From contig QOZQ01000013.1 in NCBI GenBank assembly GCA_003576695.1, positions 1 to 64,000 of the forward strand: DNA of 64,000 bases. Direction: 5' to 3'. The notes below the pieces were generated by a model, which was not told the DNA's origin, did no database searches, and saw only the letters and a list, made by a program, of their open reading frames with translations. The position numbers and the translations under genes are program-made. This DNA comes from Taklimakanibacter lacteus. Lineage in GTDB: Bacteria; Pseudomonadota; Alphaproteobacteria; Rhizobiales; Aestuariivirgaceae. Of this stretch, positions 17,201-23,882 are shown piece after piece (within the stretch, counting starts at the first letter, position 1; every line of letters starts with the position of its first letter).

Positions 17201-17388
17201 AGATCGGCGCGGTCGTGGGCGTGCAGCCCTTCGGCGGCGAAGGCTTGTCTGGCACCGGGCCCAAGGCCGGTGGGCCGCATTATCTCAACCGCTTCGCCAC
17301 CGAGCGCGTCTGCTCGATCGACACGACGGCCTCGGGCGGCAATGCCGCGCTGATGAGCATGGAAAGCAGCGATCGCGGCGCTGCCTGA
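14230..17388 (+). CDS. putA: Bifunctional proline dehydrogenase / delta-1-pyrroline-5-carboxylate dehydrogenase PutA
   Basis: Oxidises proline to glutamate in two steps, with FAD on the proline dehydrogenase barrel and NAD+ on the aldehyde dehydrogenase domain. Of 1052 residues, roughly 1-70 are an arm, 150-480 the barrel (SVKLSALHPRYE, LPVRLVKGAYWDTEVKRAQ) and 530-1030 the dehydrogenase. In the latter the glutamate of ETGGMN and the nucleophilic cysteine of GQRCSA (about residue 835, codon 16732-16734) are present. It lacks the N-terminal ribbon-helix-helix of trifunctional enterobacterial PutA, so it should not be its own repressor. ATG 14230 is preferred over 14191. Coupled to the next gene by TGATG. 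Confidence 0.96.
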   Translation: MTSSPALPSRAQISKLLFADETALVKSLSAEARLTSEQSRQVGELARQLVAAVRAGRRQQGGIDAFMQEYSLSSEEGVVLMCLAEALLRIPDGDTADKLIADKIGGKQWDRHVGQSESLFVNASAWGLMLTGRFVELGQGTTTDIGSYLKRLVSRSGEPFIRNAMKHAMRIMGKQFVLGRTIDEALDVAKPLEAQNYRFSFDMLGEAAFTAEDARRYLKAYENALKVVGSRAGPAGPEGIFGKPSISVKLSALHPRYEEKQEARTMAELLPRVIDLARQARALDLGLTIDAEEVNRLDLSLELFGRLAHEPSLKGWNGLGLAVQAYGKRARPVLQWLADLASQTGRKLPVRLVKGAYWDTEVKRAQEAGLEGYSLFTRKVSTDLSYLACARYLLSRRDVFYPQFATHNAHSLAAVAVMAGDDRSYEFQRLHGMGQALYEEVARIPRMRQPCRIYAPVGSHEDLLAYLVRRLLENGANTSFVNRLADDEAPIGEIIADPVEQVAGLNSIPHPRIPLPRDIFAPRVNSTGYPMWDDQTRETMLAGIGKVLAKPVMAAALVSGKPVKGGPVREITSPHDRSVRVGEVTEADEKAIAQAMADAAKATQGWNGKGGAFRATALEKAADLYEASTARFMALLIREAGKTLDNAQADLREAVDFLRYYAERARKEFEAPQRLPGPTGELNEISLHGRGIFACISPWNFPLAIFTGQVAAALAAGNAVIAKPAEQTPLIAHEAVKLLHEAGIPTDILHYLPGDGARIGKILLAHPALSGVAFTGSNDTASIINRSLAARDGAILPLIAETGGMNAMIVDSSALPEQAVRDVLASAFDSAGQRCSAARLLFVQQDIAGRLIPMLEGAMAELTIGDPLDYATDVGPVIDDDARKMLNDHKARMAKEAKTILDMQLPGSTKAGTFVSPAAYEIPSISTLKREVFGPILHVVRFAGDHLGEVCDAINATGFGLTLGLHTRIETTVDEVRARVRVGNMYVNRNQIGAVVGVQPFGGEGLSGTGPKAGGPHYLNRFATERVCSIDTTASGGNAALMSMESSDRGAA

Positions 17389-18665
17389 TGCGCGCCGATG
17401 TCGCCATCCTGGGGGCGGGTCTTGCCGGCGCGGCGGCAGCCTCCAGATGCGCCGAAGCCGGGTTGTCGACGATCATTCTCGAAGCGCGCGACCGCGCCGG
17501 CGGCCGCGGTTTCACCCGGAAATTCACCGGCAGCGCGGATCTGCTCGAATTCGGCGGCGGCTGGATCGCGCCCTGGCATGACCGCATCCGCGATCATGCC
17601 GAGAGGACCGGGATCACCTTGCGTCCGACTCATGCGATCAACAAGCATCGCTGGCATGATGGCCAAATGTTGCGCAGCGGCCAGCCGACATCGGAAGAAG
17701 CCCGCACGAGCTTCGAGCGCGCCATCGCCGCAATCAGGCATGACGCGCTTCTCTACAAGGAAGGCAAGCCATTTCCCTGGCAAGGGCCGATGACGCTCAG
17801 CCGCTATCTCGATCGCATCGGAGCCAGTCCCGAAGCGCGCGCCCATGTGCTCGCCTGGTGGACGATCTCCGGCAATGGCGATCCGGAGAAGATCGCCGCG
17901 AGCGAGTTCCTCGCAAGCTGCGCCTATGGCGACGGCACGCCCGCAAGCATGATGACGGCGCTGCGCCACACGCTGGTGCCCGGCACCGGCATACTGGCCG
18001 AGCGCATGATTGCGCAGGCGAAGGCCGATTTGCGGCTCAACGCAGCGGTGAGCGCCGTCAGGCAGGATCAGGATGGAGTGACGCTCATTTGCGCGAACGG
18101 AGAGACCGTATCTGCGAGAGCTGCCATAGCTTGCCTGCCGTTGAATGCGCTTCCGGCCATGAGCTTCACGCCGGGGCTTTCCGAGAGGAAACAGCGTGCC
18201 ATCGCACTGGGTCATGGCGGCCGCTCGCTCAAGCTGTGGCTGAAGGTCAAGAACGTTGCGCCCGGCATCCTGGCGAGCGGCGGACCGGGCGGCTTGCGCT
18301 GGCTCTTTTCCGAGCGGCAGGCAGCCGACGGCACGACGCTGATCGTCGGCTTCGCGCTCGATGACGGAACACTGCTGCCTGAAGACCGCAATTCCGTGGC
18401 GGCCGCGCTGGCCCGCTTCTTTCCGGAAGCCGAGCTTGTCGCCTGGGACTGGCATGACTGGGTGAACGATCCTTATGCGCGCGGAACCTGGGTTGCCCTG
18501 CCGGCCGAAGAGACCTGGATCGGCGATGCCGAGATCTGGGGCAGGGAAGGCCGCCTCGCTTTCGCGACCTCGGATTTTGCCGAGAGCTGCGCCGGCTGGT
18601 TCGAAGGCGCCATCCGCTCCGGCGAGGCCGCCGCGCAAGCGACCATCGAGCTCCTGAACGACTGA
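17388..18665 (+). CDS. Flavin-containing amine oxidase family protein
   Basis: A 425-residue FAD enzyme. The Rossmann start is VAILGAGLAGAAAASRCAEAG, followed by the EARDRAGGRG motif of monoamine oxidases. The C-terminal FAD-contact region has been replaced by FAESCAGWFEGAIRSGEAAA, which is normal for this family (GWxEGAixSGxxAA). It oxidises an amine or amino acid; the substrate is unknown. The 1-base TGATG overlap with putA implies coupled translation and suggests a role in amino acid or polyamine breakdown. Confidence 0.85.
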   Translation: MRADVAILGAGLAGAAAASRCAEAGLSTIILEARDRAGGRGFTRKFTGSADLLEFGGGWIAPWHDRIRDHAERTGITLRPTHAINKHRWHDGQMLRSGQPTSEEARTSFERAIAAIRHDALLYKEGKPFPWQGPMTLSRYLDRIGASPEARAHVLAWWTISGNGDPEKIAASEFLASCAYGDGTPASMMTALRHTLVPGTGILAERMIAQAKADLRLNAAVSAVRQDQDGVTLICANGETVSARAAIACLPLNALPAMSFTPGLSERKQRAIALGHGGRSLKLWLKVKNVAPGILASGGPGGLRWLFSERQAADGTTLIVGFALDDGTLLPEDRNSVAAALARFFPEAELVAWDWHDWVNDPYARGTWVALPAEETWIGDAEIWGREGRLAFATSDFAESCAGWFEGAIRSGEAAAQATIELLND

Positions 18666-18850
18666 TCGTCGCGCGCGAGGCCCGTGCATCTCAGTCCACG
18701 GATCAGTTCTCGCCAGGCATCCATCTCCGCAATCGCCGGACGGCAAGTCAAGCATCGCAGACGGCACGTCATTCATGGACGTCGCCGCTTCGCCTACCAA
18801 GCGCATCGCCTGGCGACCATGCGGTGCCAGGCCATCGACTGGAGATTCAC

Positions 18851-19345
18851 ATGAAGATATTACGATCCGTTCTTCTTTCGTCATTCCTGATCGCGGCCGC
18901 GGGGGCGGCATCGGATGCGGCGAGCAGCTCCAATCCACTGGCTGATGCCGTGCGCAGCGCCAATGACCGCTTCAAGGACGTCTCCGTCGCTTTGGCGGAA
19001 GGCTATGCCCCGATCCCCTGCGCCAGCGGCATCGAGGGTGGCTCCATGGGCATTCACTATGTGAATGCCGAGCATCTCAAGGATGACGGAATCGATCTCG
19101 CGCGTCCCGAGGCGGTCATGTATGAGCCGATGGCCGACGGCAAGATGGCCCTGATCGCGGTCGAATATATCACCTTCAAGGGTCCGGCGGAGCTCAAGGG
19201 CCATCTGTTCAGCTTCAACAACGCCCCTAACCGTTACGGCCTGGGTCCGTTCTACGAGCTTCACGTCTGGGCCTGGAAGGCCAACAAGAAAGGCACCTTT
19301 GCCGACATGAATCCGGATGTGTCATGCGATGCGGTGAAGAAGTAA
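18851..19345 (+). CDS. secreted hypothetical protein
   Basis: A 164-residue protein with a signal peptide of about 22 residues (MKILRSVLLSSFLIAAAGAA). The mature part contains GYAPIPCASGIEGGSMGIHY, VEYITFKGPAELKGHLF and a second and last cysteine near the end (PDVSCDA); one disulfide is possible. The central segment is characteristic of a family of small periplasmic proteins of unknown function. ATG 18851 has GGAG 7 bases upstream. Confidence 0.75.
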   Translation: MKILRSVLLSSFLIAAAGAASDAASSSNPLADAVRSANDRFKDVSVALAEGYAPIPCASGIEGGSMGIHYVNAEHLKDDGIDLARPEAVMYEPMADGKMALIAVEYITFKGPAELKGHLFSFNNAPNRYGLGPFYELHVWAWKANKKGTFADMNPDVSCDAVKK

Positions 19346-19354
19346 TCCGAGCGG

Positions 19355-19380
19355 CCCCGCCGGCGATTCCCGGCGGGGTT
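19355..19380 (+). terminator. strong hairpin after the secreted protein gene
   Basis: CCCCGCCGG (19355-19363) pairs perfectly with CCGGCGGGG (19370-19378), loop of 6, followed by TT and a C run. It lies 9 bases after the stop codon. A rho-independent terminator with a poor T tract. Confidence 0.6.
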
Positions 19381-19512
19381 CCCCCCATCATTATTCTCCC
19401 TTCAAAATAATCCTTTGAATCGTGCTAGGCTTACCTATCTGTAACGTCGCTTTTAGCGCGCTTCCCGCCGAAGTGCCTGCTTCGGCAAGGATGCGCGCCA
19501 AAGGAGATGTTG

Positions 19513-19559
19513 AAGCAAATCCTTATCGCCAAAGTCTCCAACTTTGACGGGATTTGCTT
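19513..19559 (+). promoter_or_regulatory. leader hairpin before the VWA gene
   Basis: AAGCAAATCC (19513-19522) pairs perfectly with GGATTTGCTT (19550-19559), with an inner AAAGT/ACTTT stem. A second hairpin (GCCGAAG/CTTCGGC) lies upstream near 19468-19487. Both fall in the 5' leader of the VWA gene, whose GAGGAGG site begins just after the stem at about 19561. Role unknown. Confidence 0.35.
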
Positions 19560-19574
19560 TGAGGAGGGCGGCGA

Positions 19575-20309
19575 ATGCCAGGCGTCAAATCCACGGCACC
19601 GGTAAAGGCCGGGACAAAGCCCAGCGAGGTTTCAGCGGCCGAGGATGTTTCATCCTTCCTCGAGCAGGTGAAGCGCATGCCGCCGGTCGAACGGCGCGCC
19701 GGCGAGCGTGGCCGGCTGATTTTTGCCATGGACGCGACCATGAGCCGGCAGCCGACCTGGGACCGCGCCTTGCAGATCCAGAGCGAGATGTTCATCGAGA
19801 CCGAGAAGATCGGTGGCCTCGATGTCCAGCTCGTCTATTTCCGCGGCTTCAACGAGTGCCGCGCCTCCAAATGGGTGAGCGAGCCTTCGTCACTCGCCAA
19901 TATGATGACCGGCGTCGATTGCCGGGGCGGCAACACCCAGATCGGCAAGGTGCTGAGCCATGTGCGCCGTGCCGCCAGCGAGGGCAAGATCAGCGCCGTC
20001 GTCTATGTCGGCGATGCGATGGAGGAGAATGTCGATAGCCTGTGCCAGACGGCAGGCGAGATCGGGCTCCTGAACGTGCCGATCTTCATGTTCCAGGAGG
20101 GCAATGACGGCGTGACGCGGCACGCCTTCCAGGAAATCGCCAAACTGACGCACGGGGCCTATTTCCGGCTCGATGCTTCCTCGGCCCGACAATTGCGCGA
20201 GCTGCTCGCCGCGGTCGCAGTCTATGCCGCGGGTGGCCGCGAGGCGCTCGCCGATCATTCGCGCGAGAAAGGCGGGACGGCCCGCCTTCTCCTCGAACAG
20301 CTGCGGTGA
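19575..20309 (+). CDS. von Willebrand factor A-like domain protein
   Basis: A 244-residue soluble protein. Residues 46-220 form a VWA fold that starts RGRLIFAMDATMSRQPTWD, where the metal-site motif DxSxS is changed to DATMS. A later segment (AVVYVGDAMEENVDSL) supplies the second acidic strand. It has no signal peptide or membrane segment. It is followed after 12 bases by a membrane-anchored J protein, so the two probably act together. VWA proteins usually serve as metal-dependent protein-binding modules; the partner here is not known. Confidence 0.8.
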   Translation: MPGVKSTAPVKAGTKPSEVSAAEDVSSFLEQVKRMPPVERRAGERGRLIFAMDATMSRQPTWDRALQIQSEMFIETEKIGGLDVQLVYFRGFNECRASKWVSEPSSLANMMTGVDCRGGNTQIGKVLSHVRRAASEGKISAVVYVGDAMEENVDSLCQTAGEIGLLNVPIFMFQEGNDGVTRHAFQEIAKLTHGAYFRLDASSARQLRELLAAVAVYAAGGREALADHSREKGGTARLLLEQLR

Positions 20310-20321
20310 TAAAGCCCTGAA

Positions 20322-21011
20322 ATGCAGAATCTGGTCATTGCGCTTGTCATTGCGTTGGGCGGCTATTGGTTGTTGCGCCAGTTCATCGCGACGCCGGCCA
20401 GTCAGGCGGCGATCTTCATGCGCAAGGCGGGCGGTGTCGCCCTAATTGCGGTTGCCGGCTTCCTCACCATGCGCGGCGCCTTCAATGCGGCGATCCCCAT
20501 CTTCATCGTGGGGCTCACGCTGCTCGGCCATTCCGGCCTCTTTCCCGGCGGATTCCCCTGGGGACAGAAATCAGCCGGACAGCGCTCGCGCGTCGCCACC
20601 GGTCTTCTCGCCATGGAGCTCGATCATGATTCCGGGCGGATGGAGGGAACCGTACTGGCCGGACCTTACAAGGGGCGGCGGCTGTCGGCCCTGGCGGATG
20701 AGGAGCTCAGGGCCTTCCACCGCCAATGCTCATCCGTCAACGACCAGAGCCGCGCCCTCTTCGAGGCCTGGCTCGACCGCAGCAAGGCCGGCTGGCGCGA
20801 GGCATGGAATGCGGGCCCCGGCAACGGAGCAGCACCCTCAGGCAAGATGAGCCGGGCAGAGGCCCTGGCCGTGCTCGGCTTGAAGGAGGGCGCCACGCCG
20901 GACGAAATCCGCGCCGCGCATCGCCGCCTGATGAAGGAATTCCATCCCGATCACGGCGGCTCCGATTATCTTGCCGCCAAGATCAACCAGGCCAAGGACG
21001 TATTACTCTAG
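20322..21011 (+). CDS. membrane-anchored J-domain protein, Tim14/Pam18-like
   Basis: A 229-residue DnaK co-chaperone candidate. Two or three hydrophobic segments fill residues 3-75. The last 55 residues are a J domain: AEALAVLGLKEGATPDEIR, AHRRLMKEFHPDHGGSDYL with the obligatory HPD, and AKINQAKDVLL. This C-terminal placement after a membrane anchor, and the HPDxGGSxYLAAKIN run, closely resemble mitochondrial Tim14 (Pam18). Related alphaproteobacterial proteins have been discussed as ancestors of the mitochondrial import motor. Follows the VWA gene closely. Confidence 0.85.
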   Translation: MQNLVIALVIALGGYWLLRQFIATPASQAAIFMRKAGGVALIAVAGFLTMRGAFNAAIPIFIVGLTLLGHSGLFPGGFPWGQKSAGQRSRVATGLLAMELDHDSGRMEGTVLAGPYKGRRLSALADEELRAFHRQCSSVNDQSRALFEAWLDRSKAGWREAWNAGPGNGAAPSGKMSRAEALAVLGLKEGATPDEIRAAHRRLMKEFHPDHGGSDYLAAKINQAKDVLL

Positions 21012-21139
21012 CATCGGACCGAAAAGTACATGGCCGCCCTTGAGGCGGCCATCCAGTCCATGAATCGCGCGTGATCGGACGGAAAACCGGTGGCCACTTT
21101 TCCTGATCACGCGCCTGCGGTTTTCGGATGATCCGATGC
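21011..21139. repeat. palindromic intergenic repeat, copy 2, split by inserted sequence
   Basis: The outer arms GCATCGGA (21011-21018) and TCCGATGC (21132-21139) and the inner CCGAAAAGT and GCGGTTTTCGG match the intact copy at 61616-61661. About 88 extra bases sit in what would be the loop. They hold a hairpin ATGGCCGCC/GGCGGCCAT (21030-21052) and a second palindromic element (21067-21114). The element begins on the last base of the J-protein stop codon. Confidence 0.75.
21067..21114. repeat. second palindromic element nested in the split repeat
   Basis: GCGCGTGATC (21067-21076) is a perfect 10-base inverted repeat of GATCACGCGC (21105-21114). The inner part (GGAAAACCGGTGGCCACTTTTCC) is itself nearly symmetrical. 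Its body resembles the CCGAAAAGT/GGTTTTCGG core of the enclosing repeat, so the two are probably related families. Confidence 0.65.
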
Positions 21140-21150
21140 GCAAACTAAAG

Positions 21151-21175
21151 ATATAGAGCGCTCGGCGCTCTATAT
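21151..21175 (-). terminator. hairpin at the 3' end of the D,D-carboxypeptidase gene
   Basis: ATATAGAGCGC and GCGCTCTATAT form a perfect 11-bp stem with a 3-base loop, touching the carboxypeptidase stop codon at 21176-21178. There is no long T run on either strand. It may terminate both this gene and the converging VWA/J-protein operon. Confidence 0.5.
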
Positions 21176-22693
21176 TCAGCTCTGCGGCGCCAGCGTCGCG
21201 CAATCGACGCCCTTGCGCTTGAGCGTCCGGCAGGCGGTCTTGGCGCTCTTGGCGGTGAAGCCCGACATGCGCGCCCGGAAGATCGTTTCCTCGCCCTTCT
21301 TCACCTCGACCGTATAGGCCTGCTTCTCGGCAAAGAGCTTGCTGTTGACCTTGCGCGCCTTGTAGAGCGCATCCTGCGCGGACTTCTTACTCGGATAGGC
21401 GCCGATCTGGATGTTCCAAGAGGATTGGACCGACGGCACGACCACCTGGCCGCCTTGTGTGTCGCCGGGTTTCTTGACTTTGAATGGCAGGTCGCTCGGC
21501 ATGCCGGCTTCGACCGGCGCCACCGCGGCGATCTTTTGCTCAGGCTGCGTATCGGGATTGGCGACTTCGCCCGAGACACGGGCGAGATCGGCCTGGTCCG
21601 GGGCCACGGAGGCATCCTCGCTCACCGCGGCGAAAGTGGTTCCGGGCAGGGAGTTGGAGGCGTTCTGGGCCTGCTCCGCCATCTGCTCATTGTCATAGCC
21701 GCCGGTATCGCCTTCAGGCTCCGGCATCTGGTCGGCGGCGCGTCCGGTGCGGCGCTTCTTGCTGCGCTTGGCGACCGCCTCGACATCCGTCTCCTCGGCC
21801 GCGGCGACTTTGACCTCAGCCTCGCTGGCGCGCGGCACCGTGCCTTCGATGGCATTGGCCAGCGTGCTGCCGCTCTTGCATTTGGGGAACGCCTTGCTGA
21901 GCATGGCGATCATGTAGTTGTCGCGCGCCCGGCCAGTCCGGCCGCCCATCACCACGCCGATGATGCGCTTGTCGCCGCGCCGCGCCGATGTCGTGAGGTT
22001 GAAGCCCGAGGCGCGGATATAGCCGGTCTTGATGCCGTCGGTGCCCTCGAAACGGCCGAGCAGGCGGTTATGGGTGCGGATCATCCGCTTGCCGAATTTG
22101 AACGAGGTGGTGCGGAAATAAGGGTAATATTGCGGGAAGTCGCGCTGCACCCTCAGGCTGAGCGTCGCCATGTCGCGCGCCGTCGTGACCTGGCGCGGAT
22201 CGGGAAGGCCCGACGCATTGCGGAAGGTGGTGCGCGACATGCCGAGCGAGCGTGCCGTATTGGTCATGCGCTGCGCGAAGGCCGTCTCGCTGCCGGCGAT
22301 GTTCTCGCCGACGGCAACCGCGATGTCGTTGGCGGACAATGTGATGAGCGCCTTGATGGCTTCCTCGACACTCACCGTTTTGCCAGCGCCGACGCCGAGC
22401 TTGGTCGGCGGACGGCCGGCCGCATAGCGCGAAACGGTGATCCGGCTGGCAAGGGTGAGGCGGCCCGCTTTCAACTCCTGGAACAGGATGTAGAGGGTCA
22501 TGACCTTGGTAAGCGACGCCGGGTGGCGCAGGCCGTCGGGATTACTGGCGAACAGGATGTCGCCGGTCCGGGCATCGACGGCCAGCGCCGAGAATTTGGC
22601 TTTGGCGAGAGCCGTTTCGGGGGTGCCGACCGCAGCTGCAAGGAGCAGCGCCAGGCTGAGCATCAAGTGGCGAAAGGCCGTCACAAACATCAT
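21176..22693 (-). CDS. D-alanyl-D-alanine carboxypeptidase with C-terminal SPOR domain
   Basis: A 505-residue periplasmic class C penicillin-binding protein that trims the terminal D-Ala of peptidoglycan stem peptides. A signal peptide covers residues 1-30. Catalytic motifs are S60-L-T-K, SAN (about 119) and KTG (about 221, in GIKTGYIRASGFN). A low-complexity linker with Glu, Pro and Ala follows, and residues about 425-505 form a SPOR domain (WNIQIGAYPSKKSAQDAL) that would direct it to denuded glycan at the septum. It lacks the PBP5 C-terminal domain found in the paralogue at 53358-54524. Confidence 0.93.
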   Translation of the reverse strand: MMFVTAFRHLMLSLALLLAAAVGTPETALAKAKFSALAVDARTGDILFASNPDGLRHPASLTKVMTLYILFQELKAGRLTLASRITVSRYAAGRPPTKLGVGAGKTVSVEEAIKALITLSANDIAVAVGENIAGSETAFAQRMTNTARSLGMSRTTFRNASGLPDPRQVTTARDMATLSLRVQRDFPQYYPYFRTTSFKFGKRMIRTHNRLLGRFEGTDGIKTGYIRASGFNLTTSARRGDKRIIGVVMGGRTGRARDNYMIAMLSKAFPKCKSGSTLANAIEGTVPRASEAEVKVAAAEETDVEAVAKRSKKRRTGRAADQMPEPEGDTGGYDNEQMAEQAQNASNSLPGTTFAAVSEDASVAPDQADLARVSGEVANPDTQPEQKIAAVAPVEAGMPSDLPFKVKKPGDTQGGQVVVPSVQSSWNIQIGAYPSKKSAQDALYKARKVNSKLFAEKQAYTVEVKKGEETIFRARMSGFTAKSAKTACRTLKRKGVDCATLAPQS

Positions 22694-22898
22694 CTGGTCC
22701 CCTGATGCGGAGCGAATCCGCTTCTTTTACCCATTCTTATGCCATCGGGCGACGGAAAATCGCGTGAATTTTCCATGAGGGCAAATCCAGCCTTTTAATC
22801 CTGTCCGTCCGGACTGCCGTCCCGCCGTGAGCCCTATTTCGCTTAAACCGGCTTACCATTTTGTAAAACTGCAAAATTTCGCAGCTAAAGTAATTTTG

Positions 22899-22944
22899 TG
22901 CACTGCAAAAGAAACCTTGACTTTCATTGTGCAGTGCATATATT
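22899..22944 (+). promoter_or_regulatory. phasin promoter with dyad operator
   Basis: TTGACT (22917-22922) and TATATT (22939-22944), 16 bases apart, form a good sigma-70 promoter. TGCACTGCA (22899-22907) and its exact inverse TGCAGTGCA (22930-22938) flank the -35 box, with centres 31 bp apart (three helical turns), and the second abuts the -10 box. A further CTGC...GCAG dyad lies at 22869-22884. Repressors of the PhaR type, which sense polyhydroxybutyrate and control phasins, bind TGC/GCA-rich dyads, so this is a likely PhaR operator. Confidence 0.7.
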
Positions 22945-22998
22945 GCCTTGCATCAAAGTTGAGTACTGAACCCCATTATCCCCCAGGAGATTTCCTCA

Positions 22999-23343
22999 AT
23001 GATTAAGTCGTTCGAAGATTTCCAGGCTCTCGGCAAAGACAGCGTCGATGCCTATGTCGCGTCCGCGACGGCTCTGAGCAAGGGCTTCCAGACGATCACC
23101 GCCGAAGCCGTCGACTTCTCGCGCAAGTCGTTCGAGCGTGGCACCGAGGCCTTCGAGAAGGCTTCCTCGGCCAAGTCGTTCGACAAGGCTCTCGAAGTCC
23201 AGCAGGGCTACGCCAAGGAGGCCTATGAGGCGTTCCTCGGCCAGGTCAACAAGTTCGGCGAGCTTTACCTTGCCACCGCGAAGGAAGCCTACAAGCCCTT
23301 CGAGTCGAAGCTGGCGGGCCTGACGCCCAAAGTGACAAAGTAA
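22999..23343 (+). CDS. Phasin family protein
   Basis: A 114-residue amphipathic helical protein that coats polyhydroxyalkanoate granules. The whole sequence fits the phasin_2 family: FEDFQALGKDSVDAYVAS, ITAEAVDFSRKSFERG and a helical repeat built around FEKASSAKSFDKALEVQQ. A strong AGGAG site precedes the ATG. Transcription is from the promoter at 22917-22944 and ends at the terminator just downstream, so it is a single-gene unit. Polymer synthase genes are not in the window. Confidence 0.92.
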   Translation: MIKSFEDFQALGKDSVDAYVASATALSKGFQTITAEAVDFSRKSFERGTEAFEKASSAKSFDKALEVQQGYAKEAYEAFLGQVNKFGELYLATAKEAYKPFESKLAGLTPKVTK

Positions 23344-23371
23344 GTCTGGATTTCAGTCTAGGCTTTTTGAG

Positions 23372-23398
23372 CCCGGAGGCGTTCGTCTCCGGGTTTTT
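23372..23398 (+). terminator. rho-independent terminator of the phasin gene
   Basis: CCCGGAG (23372-23378) pairs with CTCCGGG (23387-23393), followed by TTTTT (23394-23398). It lies 29 bases after the phasin stop and separates it from clpS. Confidence 0.88.
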
Positions 23399-23547
23399 CT
23401 TTGCGCGCGATCCTGCCGAAAAAAACGCCAAATTGGCGTGAATTGGGCCATTCCCCGCGAGCCATGCAGCAGAAGTTACTGCGTGACGCAAAATCGCCGC
23501 CTTTAACCTCTCCCATTTCCGCCAGCAGGGCATATATTACTGATCTC

Positions 23548-23871
23548 ATGGGCCAGCGAGACTCGAAACACGACAATGGACAGACGGGTGTCATCACCCG
23601 CACGGCGGCCAAGACCAAGAAGCCGTCTCTGTACAAGGTGCTGCTTCTCAATGACGACTACACGCCCATGGAGTTCGTCATCGTCGTGCTGGAACGGATC
23701 TTCAACAAGGGCAGGGACGAGGCGACCCGTATCATGCTGCATGTCCACCAGAAGGGAGTAGGCATCTGCGGCGTCTACACGTTCGAGATAGCGGAAACGA
23801 AGGTCACGCAAGTCATGGACTTTGCGCGCAAGCACCAACATCCGCTACAATGCACAATGGAAAAGGAATAG
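23548..23871 (+). CDS. clpS: ATP-dependent Clp protease adaptor ClpS
   Basis: A 107-residue N-end-rule adaptor that delivers proteins with bulky hydrophobic N-termini to ClpAP. The disordered N-tail is followed by the core [20 protein letters not shown], with the NDD...T-x-M-E-F substrate-pocket motif, then [16 protein letters not shown] and the closing [10 protein letters not shown]. The frame is open upstream, but ATG 23548 gives the family start [10 protein letters not shown]. No clear ribosome site was found. It is followed after 11 bases by clpA. Confidence 0.95.
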   Translation: MGQRDSKHDNGQTGVITRTAAKTKKPSLYKVLLLNDDYTPMEFVIVVLERIFNKGRDEATRIMLHVHQKGVGICGVYTFEIAETKVTQVMDFARKHQHPLQCTMEKE

Positions 23872-23882
23872 GAGCCCAGAGG

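Noticed and set aside
15946-17280. 444-codon open frame opposite putA
   Set aside because: Shadow of the conserved dehydrogenase domain of PutA on the other strand; composition Arg/Ala/Gly-rich and no domain recognised.
17280-18938. 552-codon open frame on the minus strand opposite the amine oxidase gene
   Set aside because: High-GC DNA often leaves the antisense frame open. Its translation is low-complexity Arg/Gly/Ala-rich without motifs, while the plus-strand gene has clear FAD motifs.
23850-23882. ATG at 23850 as the start of ClpA
   Set aside because: It lies inside clpS and adds residues not found in the family; GTG 23883 gives the conserved ClpA N-terminus with a ribosome site.
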